Shown: positions 22,594 through 32,249 of the stretch, piece after piece
How positions within the stretch are numbered: position 1 is the first letter of the stretch
How the letters are laid out: the number at the start of each line of letters is the position of its first letter
Assembly: GCA_015061575.1 (NCBI GenBank)
Contig: SUWF01000004.1
Span: forward strand, 1-64,000
Direction of reading: 5' to 3'
Source: Lentisphaerota bacterium
Lineage (GTDB): Bacteria > Verrucomicrobiota > Lentisphaeria > Victivallales > Victivallaceae
Length of the DNA: 64,000 nt
Translations under genes and position numbers: made by a program
Notes under the pieces: model-generated
What the model saw: the letters and a program-made list of their open reading frames with translations, nothing else
Told to the model about the DNA's origin: nothing
Database searches by the model: none

Positions 22594-24807
22594 TCATGGC
22601 AATGCCTTATAGCCGGGGAGTTCCCGGAAATCACCGCCGGGCTTGCGGTTTTTCCACTCTTTTAACGGCAGTTGAGCCCTTTCCAATAAATACCCCGTTG
22701 TTACCGCTGCCGGGGCGATGGTTTCCCACACGCTGTATTCGCTGGCGGGTACACTCAAAAATTCCAAATTTATATTGCGCCGGAAAATCGGTAATAAATA
22801 AGCTTTATCCTTATAAACCATTTTCAACACATTGCGATTCAACCCGAACGTGTTGCCGTAGGGCGTGATCCCCGGGACAAATTCACCGATGTTGTCAGCG
22901 TAGCTTATCAAATCCAGAAATACCGCCGGATAGATTTTCCCCAAGCCGGAAGTCATCGTTCTGCCCAGCGGATTGGCCCCGTTGTGGAAGTCATTGGCCA
23001 AATATGCTCCCGTTAAATATTTTTGTCCGCCGCTGATTTTATGCGCCGCAATCAGCGTTACCGCCCGCCGCAGCGGGTGACTGTTGCCCCACGCCATAGA
23101 GTGTACCCAGCCGCTATCAGCAGCGTGCCATAATGTGCGGTAAGGGTAATTGTTGGCCAAATCCGCCAGCATTTTATTGGCATTGCGCAAAATCACCTTG
23201 CAATACTCTTTGCGGAACCCATTCAGTTCTTTTACCGGGAACAATTCAAGCAGCATCAAACTCAACTGCGACCATTTCCAGAAATCTCTTTTGAATGCCT
23301 CGCTTATCGCCTGAGCATTTGCCGATATCATATCAAGATATTTTTTATCGCCGGTAAGTAAATAGAGATTGCTTCCGGCTCGCAAGAGATTGCCGCCGTA
23401 AAGTTCCGGACTTTCCTGATAGCAAATCGGCTTGGCTTTCAAGCGCAGCCACATTACCAGCCGGTTGGCCGGTTCTACAGCAAAATTCCAGGCTTTTACT
23501 GCTGATGCGGTATATTTTTCTGCTTCAACAGTACTGCCGGATTTTTTCATTGCCAATGCCAGCGTGCTGACGGCGGCGGCGTACTCCAAAGTGCCGTTAC
23601 AGCCGGGCATGGATACATAATAGGAGCGTTTTTCTTCATGGGGCAAACCTTCGCCGGGGCCCGGATGGCCCGTTGTTTCAAACCATGTCCCCACCCCGCC
23701 ATTATCTTGCTGAACTGCCAGCAGGTGCTTGACGCCCCAGGCGGCTTCATCCAGAATATCGGGTATGCCATTGCCGCTTTCAGGAATGTTCAACTGGCCG
23801 TCAATAAAGTTTTCCGGTTTCATCAAATAAAGTGTTGCCAGATCGCTGACGATCCTTAAGTGGTAAGGACGGCGGTCGTAGTCAGCAGCATCGTGCCAGC
23901 CGCCGGGAGCAGTGATGATTTCATTTTTGTAAGGCGGATTTTGCTTGATCAGCTCAAAGTGTTTTACCTCGATGCGGTTGCCTTTGCGGTCAAAAAAGCC
24001 GAATTCTTTTTCTGCTTTGCCCCGCGGGTAGTGTTCGGCATTGCCGGAGAAACGCCCCCGGATGACGGTTTTATGGCACGCCGGACTTATCCACTCAGTA
24101 AAGGGCGGCTCTTTGGCTATACCGCAGCGTTTGTGATACAAGCCCCGGGCGTGGATATAAAATGCTTTGCTCAAAGCTTCGCTGCCAATGGTAAACTCCA
24201 TGCTCCGGCCGATGCCATTTACATAAAAGTAATATTGGCCCGGCGTATTGAAATCAGAATAATCCAACTCCAGCACCTCCTCACCGGTAAAGGGTATCTT
24301 GCCTTTATAAACCGGATCATCCCGGCGCACTTTCAACTGGCCGCTGAAAACACGCTGCCGGTCGGAGCTGCGGCGGATCTCAAACGTTTTTCCGGCCAGA
24401 TGCTTCAAGGGCAATGCGCCCAAACTCCCCAGCCACGCCCCCATATAGGCATACTTTTCCGGTTGTTTTACGCCGCTACCCACTTGATTGAGCTTGAATA
24501 TACAACTTGGTTTATCCGGATCGTATTGCAGAACGCTGCCGGCAATATGGATTTTTTCACCGGCTTGCAGCGGTTTTTCCAAAATTACAAACTCATAAAA
24601 AGTTGTATCCGCCTGACGCAAGATGCGGCCTTTTGCATCGCGTTTGAGGCCGTTTTCTTTGATCCAGCGGCCGGAGTTTTTGACTTTATGCGAAGTATAT
24701 TTATGCGGTATGGGATCTTTCAGCACCAGCACCTGCGGTGTCAGAAATTCATGCGCCATACCCCGGCAGCCAAGCGTCAGCAGCAGCATAAGCAGCACTT
24801 TTTTCAT
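22594..24807 (-). CDS. Secreted glycoside hydrolase family 9 (endoglucanase-like)
   Basis: 737 residues with a signal peptide (MKKVLLMLLLTLGCRGMA). Residues about 135-210 form the N-terminal cellulase Ig-like domain. The GH9 (alpha/alpha)6 barrel follows: GGWHDAADYD near residues 302-311 holds the catalytic-base aspartates, WGVKHLLAVQQDNGGV, NGANPLGRTMTSG and a C-terminal glutamate region (SVWETIAPAAVTTGYLL) complete the family pattern. The start at 24807 overlaps the previous stop as ATGA after GGAGGTG. A hydrolase inside a synthesis operon usually trims or releases the polymer, as BcsZ does for cellulose, so the polysaccharide probably contains beta-1,4 links. Confidence 0.88.
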   Translation of the reverse strand: MKKVLLMLLLTLGCRGMAHEFLTPQVLVLKDPIPHKYTSHKVKNSGRWIKENGLKRDAKGRILRQADTTFYEFVILEKPLQAGEKIHIAGSVLQYDPDKPSCIFKLNQVGSGVKQPEKYAYMGAWLGSLGALPLKHLAGKTFEIRRSSDRQRVFSGQLKVRRDDPVYKGKIPFTGEEVLELDYSDFNTPGQYYFYVNGIGRSMEFTIGSEALSKAFYIHARGLYHKRCGIAKEPPFTEWISPACHKTVIRGRFSGNAEHYPRGKAEKEFGFFDRKGNRIEVKHFELIKQNPPYKNEIITAPGGWHDAADYDRRPYHLRIVSDLATLYLMKPENFIDGQLNIPESGNGIPDILDEAAWGVKHLLAVQQDNGGVGTWFETTGHPGPGEGLPHEEKRSYYVSMPGCNGTLEYAAAVSTLALAMKKSGSTVEAEKYTASAVKAWNFAVEPANRLVMWLRLKAKPICYQESPELYGGNLLRAGSNLYLLTGDKKYLDMISANAQAISEAFKRDFWKWSQLSLMLLELFPVKELNGFRKEYCKVILRNANKMLADLANNYPYRTLWHAADSGWVHSMAWGNSHPLRRAVTLIAAHKISGGQKYLTGAYLANDFHNGANPLGRTMTSGLGKIYPAVFLDLISYADNIGEFVPGITPYGNTFGLNRNVLKMVYKDKAYLLPIFRRNINLEFLSVPASEYSVWETIAPAAVTTGYLLERAQLPLKEWKNRKPGGDFRELPGYKALP

Positions 24808-26132
24808 GCGTTCACCTCCACTGCATTGGCAGCAAATTTCTGACAATATTTATAAAGTATACTCAGCATGGCAAACAGCATCATCATCTGGATAAAATTC
24901 ACCTGCTGTTTCATCACCCACTCCAGCGTGGACTGCAAATAGATGGAAGTCAAACCGCCTGCAACGCCAACAGGAATATAAAACAACTCGCTGCGCCGCA
25001 ATCGTTTGATCAGTTTGCAGGCTGTCACATAATAATACCCCAGCCACGTCAGAAATGCCGCCAATGCCAGAAATCCGCACTCCGCACCCACCAGCAGATA
25101 GCTGGTTTCCACGATACCTTCTTTGAAATCTTTGGCAATACGCTTGTTGCCGTAACGGTATTCGCAATAGGGGTAAGGCGGATTGATCTTGATCCCCCAG
25201 TTGTTCAAGCCTACCCCCACTAAAGGCTCATCGATCATCATATTCCAAGCCGATGCGGCGAGATATTGCCGGGTCATCAGTGACTCTTTGGGGGCATTTT
25301 CAAACCGCTTGATAATGTTGGGCAGCAGCAGCAAGGCTCCGAAAAAACAAACCAGAAAAATCGGCAGCAATATCTGGATCTTGCGCATGTGGAATTGATA
25401 ACGCAGCGAAAGCAGTGCCGTGATCGCACACCCGAATGGCAGGCAGACCATCGCCCCCCGGGAATAGGTTCGCATACACGCCGCCGACGCCATCAGAAAA
25501 AATCCGGCAAACAAAAATCTTTTCCACCCCTTGTTGCGGTTGAAGTAATAGGCAAAAAAGACCGGTGCCACCAAATTCATATACATACCCATACTGTTCT
25601 GGTGCGGAAAAAGACCGTTCGCCTGATGGATCCCCCGGACATGCTGAAACACCACCGTAAAAAACGTCACTGCCGCCACGATCCCGAAGCCGATCAATAC
25701 GGTGTTGAAATCCCGGTAATAAAACAAATAGTAATAGGTCGTCAGGAAAACTATATACATCATGATCATTTTCCACAATTCAAACCAGCTGAAAAGTACA
25801 TTATCCGCATTGATGATCGATGGTATGCATAACAAAAAATAGACCAGATATATCTTGCTGCCGGTATCCGGGAACAACGGTTTTTTCCGGTAAAGCAGCC
25901 ACATGCCCAGCAGCATGGCCAGCGCAATCAAATAGACCAGCGATACTTCCATACCCCGGGAGGTGCCCCGATACGTTTCGTGCGAAAAAAAGTTGATCGA
26001 TACCTGATTGAACATCATCACCGGCAGCAATACAGCTAAAAACGCATAGCGCATATACTTGCGATTCAACGTAAGTATATACCCCAGCGGCAGTATGCCC
26101 ATAAAGGCAATGAAAAAAATCAGATACTTCAT
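24804..26132 (-). CDS. O-antigen ligase / Wzy-type polymerase
   Basis: 442 residues with about 11-12 membrane helices and a long periplasmic loop before residue 330. Motifs in the Wzy_C region: RTYSRGAMVCLPFG and the loop FKEGIVETSYLLVGAECG fit the O-antigen ligase superfamily. It would polymerise the exported repeat units, with chain length set by the Wzz-like protein. A glutamate-rich C-terminus (AVEVNA) overlaps the ribosome-binding site of the GH9 gene. Confidence 0.85.
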   Translation of the reverse strand: MKYLIFFIAFMGILPLGYILTLNRKYMRYAFLAVLLPVMMFNQVSINFFSHETYRGTSRGMEVSLVYLIALAMLLGMWLLYRKKPLFPDTGSKIYLVYFLLCIPSIINADNVLFSWFELWKMIMMYIVFLTTYYYLFYYRDFNTVLIGFGIVAAVTFFTVVFQHVRGIHQANGLFPHQNSMGMYMNLVAPVFFAYYFNRNKGWKRFLFAGFFLMASAACMRTYSRGAMVCLPFGCAITALLSLRYQFHMRKIQILLPIFLVCFFGALLLLPNIIKRFENAPKESLMTRQYLAASAWNMMIDEPLVGVGLNNWGIKINPPYPYCEYRYGNKRIAKDFKEGIVETSYLLVGAECGFLALAAFLTWLGYYYVTACKLIKRLRRSELFYIPVGVAGGLTSIYLQSTLEWVMKQQVNFIQMMMLFAMLSILYKYCQKFAANAVEVNA

Positions 26133-26150
26133 TGTTTTTTGCTCTGCAGA

Positions 26151-27200
26151 TTACTGAATAAAATTCAATGCCGGGAATGTGAACGTACTCAGGAATTGCG
26201 CCGTCGGCAACAGTTTGCGGACAAAGACGTTGTATTCCGATATATTGTCGTGCGGCACATAGACCACATCGCCCGGCTGCAGCCGCACATTGGCGCAGCG
26301 GCCCTGGAGTATACCATCTATATCCACCCGGTAAAAACGGGGATTTTCCATGCCGCCGCGGATGATCACGCCATACTGCCAATGTTCCTCTTTAAGACCC
26401 AGCCCGGAAGATATGAGTTCCAATATCCCCAAATTCTGATCCCACAAGCGTTTATGCGGCCGGTGGATACTGCCGATGATACTGACCATCGCTTCCGAAC
26501 GCACAGCTATATAAATATAATCGCCCTTTTTGAGCTTGACATTGTGCCAGCGGTCGCCCCGCTCGATCGCCAGCGAAAAATTCACCGGCAATATCTCGCC
26601 GTTGCGGACGATTATACTGTTCTGGTAATCCGCCGCATCAAGCATCTGGTCATCAAAGTCCCGAACCGCCGAACCGCCGGCTTTGGCAAAGAGGTCGGCC
26701 AGACGCATACCGTTGGATATAACGAACATACCCGGATTGTTGATCGCCCCGGCAATGGTCGCGGTCTGACTTCTTACATCAATGGCAAAAACGCCTAATT
26801 CCGGATTTTTGATATACTGCCCGTAGATTTTTTTGATCTTTTCGCTGGCTTCTTCCAGCGTCAAACCGGCCACCTGTACCTGTCCGGCAAACATCACGCC
26901 GATCGCACCATCGGGTGTGACCAGCGATTCCATGATCAAGTCAGGGTGATTGTAAACTCTTATGCTGATCTTATCGCCGGCATTGATCCGGTAGACCGGT
27001 TCTTTCTGCGCATCCAGCTGTTTGAGATATTCCAGCTGACGGCGTTTGTCTTCTTCGGTCAAACCGGAATGATCGACTACGCCGCTGGGCAGATTATTGA
27101 CATCCGGGAACTGCTCAAAATTGCCGGTATACCGGTCGTAACAACCGCAAAAGGTAAAAAGTGCGGACAGCAAAAGCACTAAATACAACATTTTTTTCAT
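26151..27200 (-). CDS. Wza-like polysaccharide export lipoprotein
   Basis: 349 residues. Lipoprotein signal with lipobox FCGC. Residues about 68-155 are the polysaccharide export domain (YRINAGDKISIRVYNHPDL, VTPDGAIGVMFAGQVQVAG, then LTLEEASEKI), followed by two SLBB-like domains (ATIAGAINNPGMFVISNGM; VSIIGSIHRPHKRLWD). It forms the outer-membrane pore for the polymer and works with the Wzz-like protein encoded just upstream, whose stop overlaps its start by one base. Confidence 0.92.
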   Translation of the reverse strand: MKKMLYLVLLLSALFTFCGCYDRYTGNFEQFPDVNNLPSGVVDHSGLTEEDKRRQLEYLKQLDAQKEPVYRINAGDKISIRVYNHPDLIMESLVTPDGAIGVMFAGQVQVAGLTLEEASEKIKKIYGQYIKNPELGVFAIDVRSQTATIAGAINNPGMFVISNGMRLADLFAKAGGSAVRDFDDQMLDAADYQNSIIVRNGEILPVNFSLAIERGDRWHNVKLKKGDYIYIAVRSEAMVSIIGSIHRPHKRLWDQNLGILELISSGLGLKEEHWQYGVIIRGGMENPRFYRVDIDGILQGRCANVRLQPGDVVYVPHDNISEYNVFVRKLLPTAQFLSTFTFPALNFIQ

Positions 27201-29281
27201 CAGATGTAATCTCCTGAAATAATTTTTTCCACGTCAGTTACTCCGGTCAACACCGCATAGACTTTGTGTTCTTCGTCATGCAGCTTCAGCACCCGCCGCA
27301 GTACGCTGCGGTGCGTTTGCCTTTTGCCGATATAAAGCAAAGTTGCATCGCAAATATCGTGCAGCTGCCGCACCAGAATACAGGATGCGTCAAAGGGTTT
27401 TTCCCGGGATATACGAATAAGCTGATAGTGCTTTTTCAGCTCATTTACCATATTGTAAAGCATACTTATTTCGTCCGGCTCCAGCACCGACAAACTCCGC
27501 ACAGGGAAGAAGGCAAAACCGTAGCCGTAACCGTAACCTTTGCCATCCCCGGAAGAAAATCCATGCAGATATTCGATATGGTGCTGAACGGATTTTTCGG
27601 CGTAATTCACTCCGGCATTGCCGTTATCGGAATAATAAAAATCACCGATTTTCTGCATATTTTTGCAGATTTTCTCCACCTCGGCTTCCGGAATCAGCCG
27701 CACCAGGATCGTATTGCGTTTGGCTTTGGTGAACTGTTCGTCAAAAATTACGGAACTCAAAAATGAACCGTCCAGCGAACAGGAAAACAGCGTCCGGGTA
27801 TTTTTCAAACGCAAGATAAAACGATAGAACATTTCATTGTTGAGAATTTGGCGTTGTTCCGGAGTAAATGCCGCTTTTTCATGGGGAATAACCCCCACGG
27901 TATCAAAGAAATCTTTATGGAAAGTGGCTTCTTCGATACCGCTGAATTTGCCGAGTATTATATCGTAAGCAACAATACCTGTGGCATAAAGCCCGCTGAC
28001 AAAAACTCCGGCTATACAAATGATCGCCAATATCTTGACCGGAAACATCGGAAAGGCCTTGGTTCCCGCCACCCGTTCATTGATGATTATATCGTTGGGC
28101 ACATGCGCTATATTGCTGCGCACCCGGGTCACTTCCTCCAGCAGCAGCGAAATATTTTTATTGGCTGTAGCCATCAACCGCTCCACCGATTCATGTTCAG
28201 GGATCATGTGCTGCAGTTTGCTCTCTTTTGCTTTGATCAGTGCAATTTCCGCCTGCAGCGACTTCAAACTTATTTCCAGCTGCCGGAGCGCAACTTCGGC
28301 ATCGTGATAGCGGTTGATGATGCCGTCAAGTCCCAGCAGCATATTTTCGTTGAAATCGGTGATCTTATTTTTGATCTTAAAAGCTTCAAATTCATTTTTG
28401 ATCGCTTTATAGGCACTTTGGGCCTCCACAAAACGGGGGTTGCGTTCGGCAAACATCAACTTGGCCTTTTCGTATTCCCGGGAAGCTTTGCGCAGATCCA
28501 GAATAAATTCCCGCAACGTGGCACGATGCTTGATCACGTTGAGCGGAACAGCATTGTAGTTTTTTTCGGCCACGGCAAAACGGTGACGGGCATCCGCAAG
28601 TTTAACATCCAATTCGGCCATCGCCGCATTCTGTTCGCCCTGAATTTTCTTTACCGTATCCATCTCTTCCTTAGGGTGGATAATACCGTATTTGCGGTGC
28701 AGACCATGCAGCCGTTCGATCAGCGACTTCTGATACGCCTGCACTTCCCGCAAACGCCGCTCCCGGGATTCCAGAAAATTCCGCAATTCCGCTGTGCGGT
28801 ACTCCTCGTAATTGCGGATGCCGATCGCCACAAAGGTATTTACCAGCTGCCGGACATATTCATCGCTCTCGCCGATACCGGTGATGACAAACATATCGTG
28901 CTGATCACGGAGCAATTTTACTTCAATACTCTGTTTAAGTACGCTCTTTTGCTTTTCGCTGAGGTGCATTTCTTCGATCAACTGATGAAAGATCTGCTGG
29001 CGCGAAAATACTCCCAGCACATGATTGATGCTCAACGGCTTGACTTCTTCGCTGGCCCGGGGAGTATAAAAGAGGGTGACTGAACCCTCATGCTTGTAAA
29101 GCGAGTTTTTGAATTGCACATAGCGGGCAAGCACCCCGACTAAAATAGTGGCGGCAAAAACGATTATTATGCTTTTCTTGAATTTCAACAGCGTAAAAAT
29201 CACCAGCTTCTGATACATCTGCATCTTTTGCAGCTGCCTGGTTTCCGCCTGTGCGCTCAGTTCGTTATCCAAACTATCCAT
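27200..29281 (-). CDS. Wzz/GumC-like co-polymerase with inactive BY-kinase domain
   Basis: 693 residues. Membrane helices at about 37-55 and 415-440 bracket a large periplasmic part with long coiled coils (160-390) and the family's proline-containing end (AFPMFPVK), as in Wzz/GumC proteins. The cytoplasmic part resembles a fused tyrosine autokinase, but the Walker A position reads FSCSLDGSFLSS (499-510), without the lysine, and the Walker A' position reads ILVRLIPE (525-532), without D-x-D. A glycine/tyrosine run (GKGYGYGYGFAFF) follows. It should regulate chain length and connect polymerase to exporter; kinase activity is not expected. Confidence 0.85.
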   Translation of the reverse strand: MDSLDNELSAQAETRQLQKMQMYQKLVIFTLLKFKKSIIIVFAATILVGVLARYVQFKNSLYKHEGSVTLFYTPRASEEVKPLSINHVLGVFSRQQIFHQLIEEMHLSEKQKSVLKQSIEVKLLRDQHDMFVITGIGESDEYVRQLVNTFVAIGIRNYEEYRTAELRNFLESRERRLREVQAYQKSLIERLHGLHRKYGIIHPKEEMDTVKKIQGEQNAAMAELDVKLADARHRFAVAEKNYNAVPLNVIKHRATLREFILDLRKASREYEKAKLMFAERNPRFVEAQSAYKAIKNEFEAFKIKNKITDFNENMLLGLDGIINRYHDAEVALRQLEISLKSLQAEIALIKAKESKLQHMIPEHESVERLMATANKNISLLLEEVTRVRSNIAHVPNDIIINERVAGTKAFPMFPVKILAIICIAGVFVSGLYATGIVAYDIILGKFSGIEEATFHKDFFDTVGVIPHEKAAFTPEQRQILNNEMFYRFILRLKNTRTLFSCSLDGSFLSSVIFDEQFTKAKRNTILVRLIPEAEVEKICKNMQKIGDFYYSDNGNAGVNYAEKSVQHHIEYLHGFSSGDGKGYGYGYGFAFFPVRSLSVLEPDEISMLYNMVNELKKHYQLIRISREKPFDASCILVRQLHDICDATLLYIGKRQTHRSVLRRVLKLHDEEHKVYAVLTGVTDVEKIISGDYI

Positions 29282-29292
29282 AACTGTTCCTC

Positions 29293-30327
29293 TTAATTAA
29301 AAATCAGCCAATGCCGATAAAGTTTTCCCTGCCAATCAAATTTTTCCGGTTCGGCTTGCAACGCCTCATACAAATCCGGCAATATATTGCTCACGGCCGG
29401 AAGAGTATATTTCCGCCAATCATGCAATACCACCGAACGGGTCTTTACACAATATTTCGCATAATTTTTCAGCGATGTTTCGCCAGCTTTTCTGCTGCAA
29501 AAATAAAGCTTTTCGGCCAGTTCGCCAGGCTGCGCGGCTCCGGCACAGCGCAGGATCCCCTGCCGGAAAAAATCTCCCGCTTCAGCACTCAAAACGGATA
29601 AATCCGCTGCCGCCTCCCGCCGGGGGGCTTGTTTGAACGCCACCGCTTGCCGATAAAGTTTTTTCCATCCTTCCGGCAGATCGGAACTATCTACCCAGCT
29701 CAGCCGTTCGGCGATTTTCCACTTGTACTGCCCGGAAGCCATTGCCACAGCATCGGTAACGCCCAAAATTGCCTTGCAGATATTCCGCAGAATAAAATCA
29801 ATATCGCCGGAGTTTTCACTGATTTTTTTGCGGGCCATCAGCAAGCCCATGCCCCGGTTGAATAACAGTCGGCACGCCTCAGAAAACGGCAATTCCTCCG
29901 CCGGGTACTCCGGCAGATATTCCGCCAGCAAGTCTTCGCCGCAGACCAGACGGTGCCCGCGCTTGAGCTCCTGCATCATCAGACGCCTTGCGTTGTTTTT
30001 TATATCCCCAACGGTCATAATGCTGCTGAAATCAACATCCACCTGGGCGATTTTTTCATATTTCCATGCAAGATCTTTCAACTTCCCGGCCGCCTGCGGA
30101 GGCTTTTTCCGGCCAAAGACAAAAAAATCCAAATCATTGTACAATATGCCGTTTTCCCGATCCGACCTTACACCGCCCTCGCCCCGGCCGTAACTGCCGC
30201 CCAGATAGACACTCAAACCGCAGAGCGCAAGTTCCGAACTCAAATCGTTCAGCAGTTGCCCCAGCAGTTTTTCGGCTTCCGGATCGCCTCCGGCAGTAAA
30301 ATTTTTATGACCGTTGACGTTCAACAT
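29293..30327 (-). CDS. Nucleotidyltransferase-fold protein
   Basis: 344 residues. GLSVYLGGSYGRGEG is the Pol-beta-type nucleotidyltransferase GS-loop, and NDLDFFVFGRKK has the D-x-D metal pair; a third Asp may be in VDVDFSS. The remaining two thirds are helical and unassigned. The start is placed at the ATG at 30327, 23 bases inside the preceding gene; a TTG three codons upstream is possible. The substrate is unknown: it could transfer a nucleotidyl or phospho-choline-like group to a sugar or a protein. Its presence in a polysaccharide operon is unusual. Confidence 0.65.
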   Translation of the reverse strand: MLNVNGHKNFTAGGDPEAEKLLGQLLNDLSSELALCGLSVYLGGSYGRGEGGVRSDRENGILYNDLDFFVFGRKKPPQAAGKLKDLAWKYEKIAQVDVDFSSIMTVGDIKNNARRLMMQELKRGHRLVCGEDLLAEYLPEYPAEELPFSEACRLLFNRGMGLLMARKKISENSGDIDFILRNICKAILGVTDAVAMASGQYKWKIAERLSWVDSSDLPEGWKKLYRQAVAFKQAPRREAAADLSVLSAEAGDFFRQGILRCAGAAQPGELAEKLYFCSRKAGETSLKNYAKYCVKTRSVVLHDWRKYTLPAVSNILPDLYEALQAEPEKFDWQGKLYRHWLIFN

Positions 30328-31534
30328 AGGTAGCAAATCCTCTTTTGCCCAAACTGCGCAACACCACTTGCAGCACTAAAATACACGAACAGTGATAGTG
30401 ATAATAATAGTCGTAGATCCGCCGCTGCTCCGGAGTATTCTGCAAGCCGTAGATCTCGCCGAACTGAAAAACATAGTGTTCGTTGGCCGGATGACTCTTG
30501 ACCAGCTCTTTGCGGAAAAACAACACCGCCCAATACCCGGGATAACGATCCATGGAGAGCTTATAGCACCAATGCGAATTTTTGTGCGTCAGATAATAGG
30601 GCAGGATCAGAAAATAAGGTATCAGGCCGATCACTGCCAGAATCAACGCTATAAAGTGTTCCCACAACCGCAGCAGCCACGCCGAACGGTTCTGAATGGG
30701 CGAAAATGCGTAGCTGAAACTGTTGCGCTCCAGCACTCCGCCCGTATAAGGATCAATGATCAGCCCCGGCGTGACGATCTTGTTTTTGATCTCCAGCTTG
30801 CCGGCAACGTAAGTGCGGTCAAAAATTATAGCGTGTTCCACATGGCACGCTTTATCGATCAGCGCACGTTCGCCGACAATGGCATTGCGTACCACCGCTT
30901 TGCTTTCAATAAAAGTATTGTCGCTTAATACCAGCGGCCCGGCCGGACTGCAGTCATTTTTCATAACCACGTTGGTGCCGGTGTGGATATTATCCATCAT
31001 CGAATAACCGGGCAGATTATAGAAATCATCGTTCAACACCTGAAAATTGACTTCAAAATAGCTTTCCAGCGAGTCGATCAGATAAAAATCGATCGTACTT
31101 TTCTGCAGCACTCCATCTTTAAAATAATAGATCCCATCCGCTGTGCCGTCATCAGTACACGGCACAAACGAGTTCAGCAGTTCTTCGAGCGTGTGCGCTT
31201 TGGGCATAAGCATACCGTGCAAAATCAGACAGTCGTCACCGCACTCCGGATTATATACTTCCAGCAAATGCCGCACACTGTCGTGACCGCCGCCCTTGCG
31301 GTAATCCAAACGCAGCTCGCCGTGCTGATATTCATACAAATGTTCCGCCAGATGCTCGTTGTAGGTCGGCCCCAGCAGCAGCATTGATTCAGCATTGCAC
31401 CGCAACGCCAGATCAATAAAATATTCCGCTGCGCACCGCCCCGCCACCGGCATGATGCCCAAACTGCGATCCGGAAAATACTCTTTGCACCATTCCTGCG
31501 CTTGCGAATAGGGATTTATCAGCAGATTTTTCAT
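30305..31534 (-). CDS. Sugar-nucleotidyltransferase-like left-handed beta-helix protein with membrane anchor
   Basis: 409 residues. The first 130 residues have a loose nucleotidyltransferase look (GIMPVAGRCAAEYFIDLALR), then residues about 180-270 carry hexapeptide-like repeats (GPLVLSDNTFIESKAVVRNA, IVGERALIDKACHVEHAIIF) forming a left-handed beta-helix. A hydrophobic segment, LILAVIGLIPYFLILPYYL (about 295-313), predicts membrane attachment, followed by a Tyr/His-rich tail. It may supply or modify the priming sugar nucleotide for the sugar transferase just upstream. The exact reaction is not readable. Confidence 0.6.
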   Translation of the reverse strand: MKNLLINPYSQAQEWCKEYFPDRSLGIMPVAGRCAAEYFIDLALRCNAESMLLLGPTYNEHLAEHLYEYQHGELRLDYRKGGGHDSVRHLLEVYNPECGDDCLILHGMLMPKAHTLEELLNSFVPCTDDGTADGIYYFKDGVLQKSTIDFYLIDSLESYFEVNFQVLNDDFYNLPGYSMMDNIHTGTNVVMKNDCSPAGPLVLSDNTFIESKAVVRNAIVGERALIDKACHVEHAIIFDRTYVAGKLEIKNKIVTPGLIIDPYTGGVLERNSFSYAFSPIQNRSAWLLRLWEHFIALILAVIGLIPYFLILPYYLTHKNSHWCYKLSMDRYPGYWAVLFFRKELVKSHPANEHYVFQFGEIYGLQNTPEQRRIYDYYYHYHCSCILVLQVVLRSLGKRGFATYVERQRS

Positions 31535-31535
31535 C

Positions 31536-32249
31536 TCACCACGCCCCCTTGCCGGTCAGGATGGCCGGAATCGTTTTCAGCAATATCAGAAAATCCTTCC
31601 AGGCACTGCGGCTGGCAATGTACTCTTTATCCAGCGCGATCTGCCTGGAAAACGGCAATTCGCTCCGCCCCGAAACCTGCCACAAACAGGTTATGCCGGG
31701 CGTGATGTTCAAACGCTTGCGCTCTTCCAGCGTATAAGTTTTTACTTCCGACGGCAGCGGCGGCCGGGGACCGACCAGACTCATATCGCCCAGCAGCACA
31801 TTGAAAAGCTGCGGCAATTCGTCAACACTGAATTTGCGGATAAACCGCCCCACCGGAGTGATACGGGGATCGTGTTTCATTTTGAAAATCACGCCGTCAC
31901 CGGATTCATTGTGCTTCAACAGCTCCGCCTTGCGGGCCTCGGCATCAATATACATGCTGCGGAATTTGTAAAACTTGAAGTGCCGCCCATACAGCCCCAC
32001 CCGCACCTGACTGAAAATGATCGGCCCGGGACTGGTCGTTTTGACCAGCAGCGCAGTCAGCAGAAAAATCCATCCGCCCAATATGATCGCTATAATAGAT
32101 AACACAATATCCATCAGGCGTTTGAACGCTTTGGACGCTCCAATGGTAATATTCCAGAGCAGCATCCGCAGCTGTATGTGGTTGTGGCGGAATACACTGG
32201 GCCGTTTGAGCTCCTGGCGCAAGGCGATTATTTCTTCATAACGTGTCAT
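31536..32249 (-). CDS. Polyprenyl-phosphate sugar-1-phosphate transferase (PglC/WbaP type)
   Basis: 237 residues. After a membrane helix (IVLSIIAIILGGWIFLLTALL) come the family motifs: KTTSPGPIIFSQVRVG, FKFYKFRSM, the catalytic Asp-Glu pair in RKFSVDELPQLFNVLLGDMS, then LVGPRPPLPSE and PGITCLWQVSGRSELPF. It starts repeat-unit synthesis by moving a sugar-1-phosphate onto undecaprenyl phosphate at the inner membrane. It overlaps the EpsI-like gene by 4 bases. Confidence 0.95.
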   Translation of the reverse strand: MTRYEEIIALRQELKRPSVFRHNHIQLRMLLWNITIGASKAFKRLMDIVLSIIAIILGGWIFLLTALLVKTTSPGPIIFSQVRVGLYGRHFKFYKFRSMYIDAEARKAELLKHNESGDGVIFKMKHDPRITPVGRFIRKFSVDELPQLFNVLLGDMSLVGPRPPLPSEVKTYTLEERKRLNITPGITCLWQVSGRSELPFSRQIALDKEYIASRSAWKDFLILLKTIPAILTGKGAW

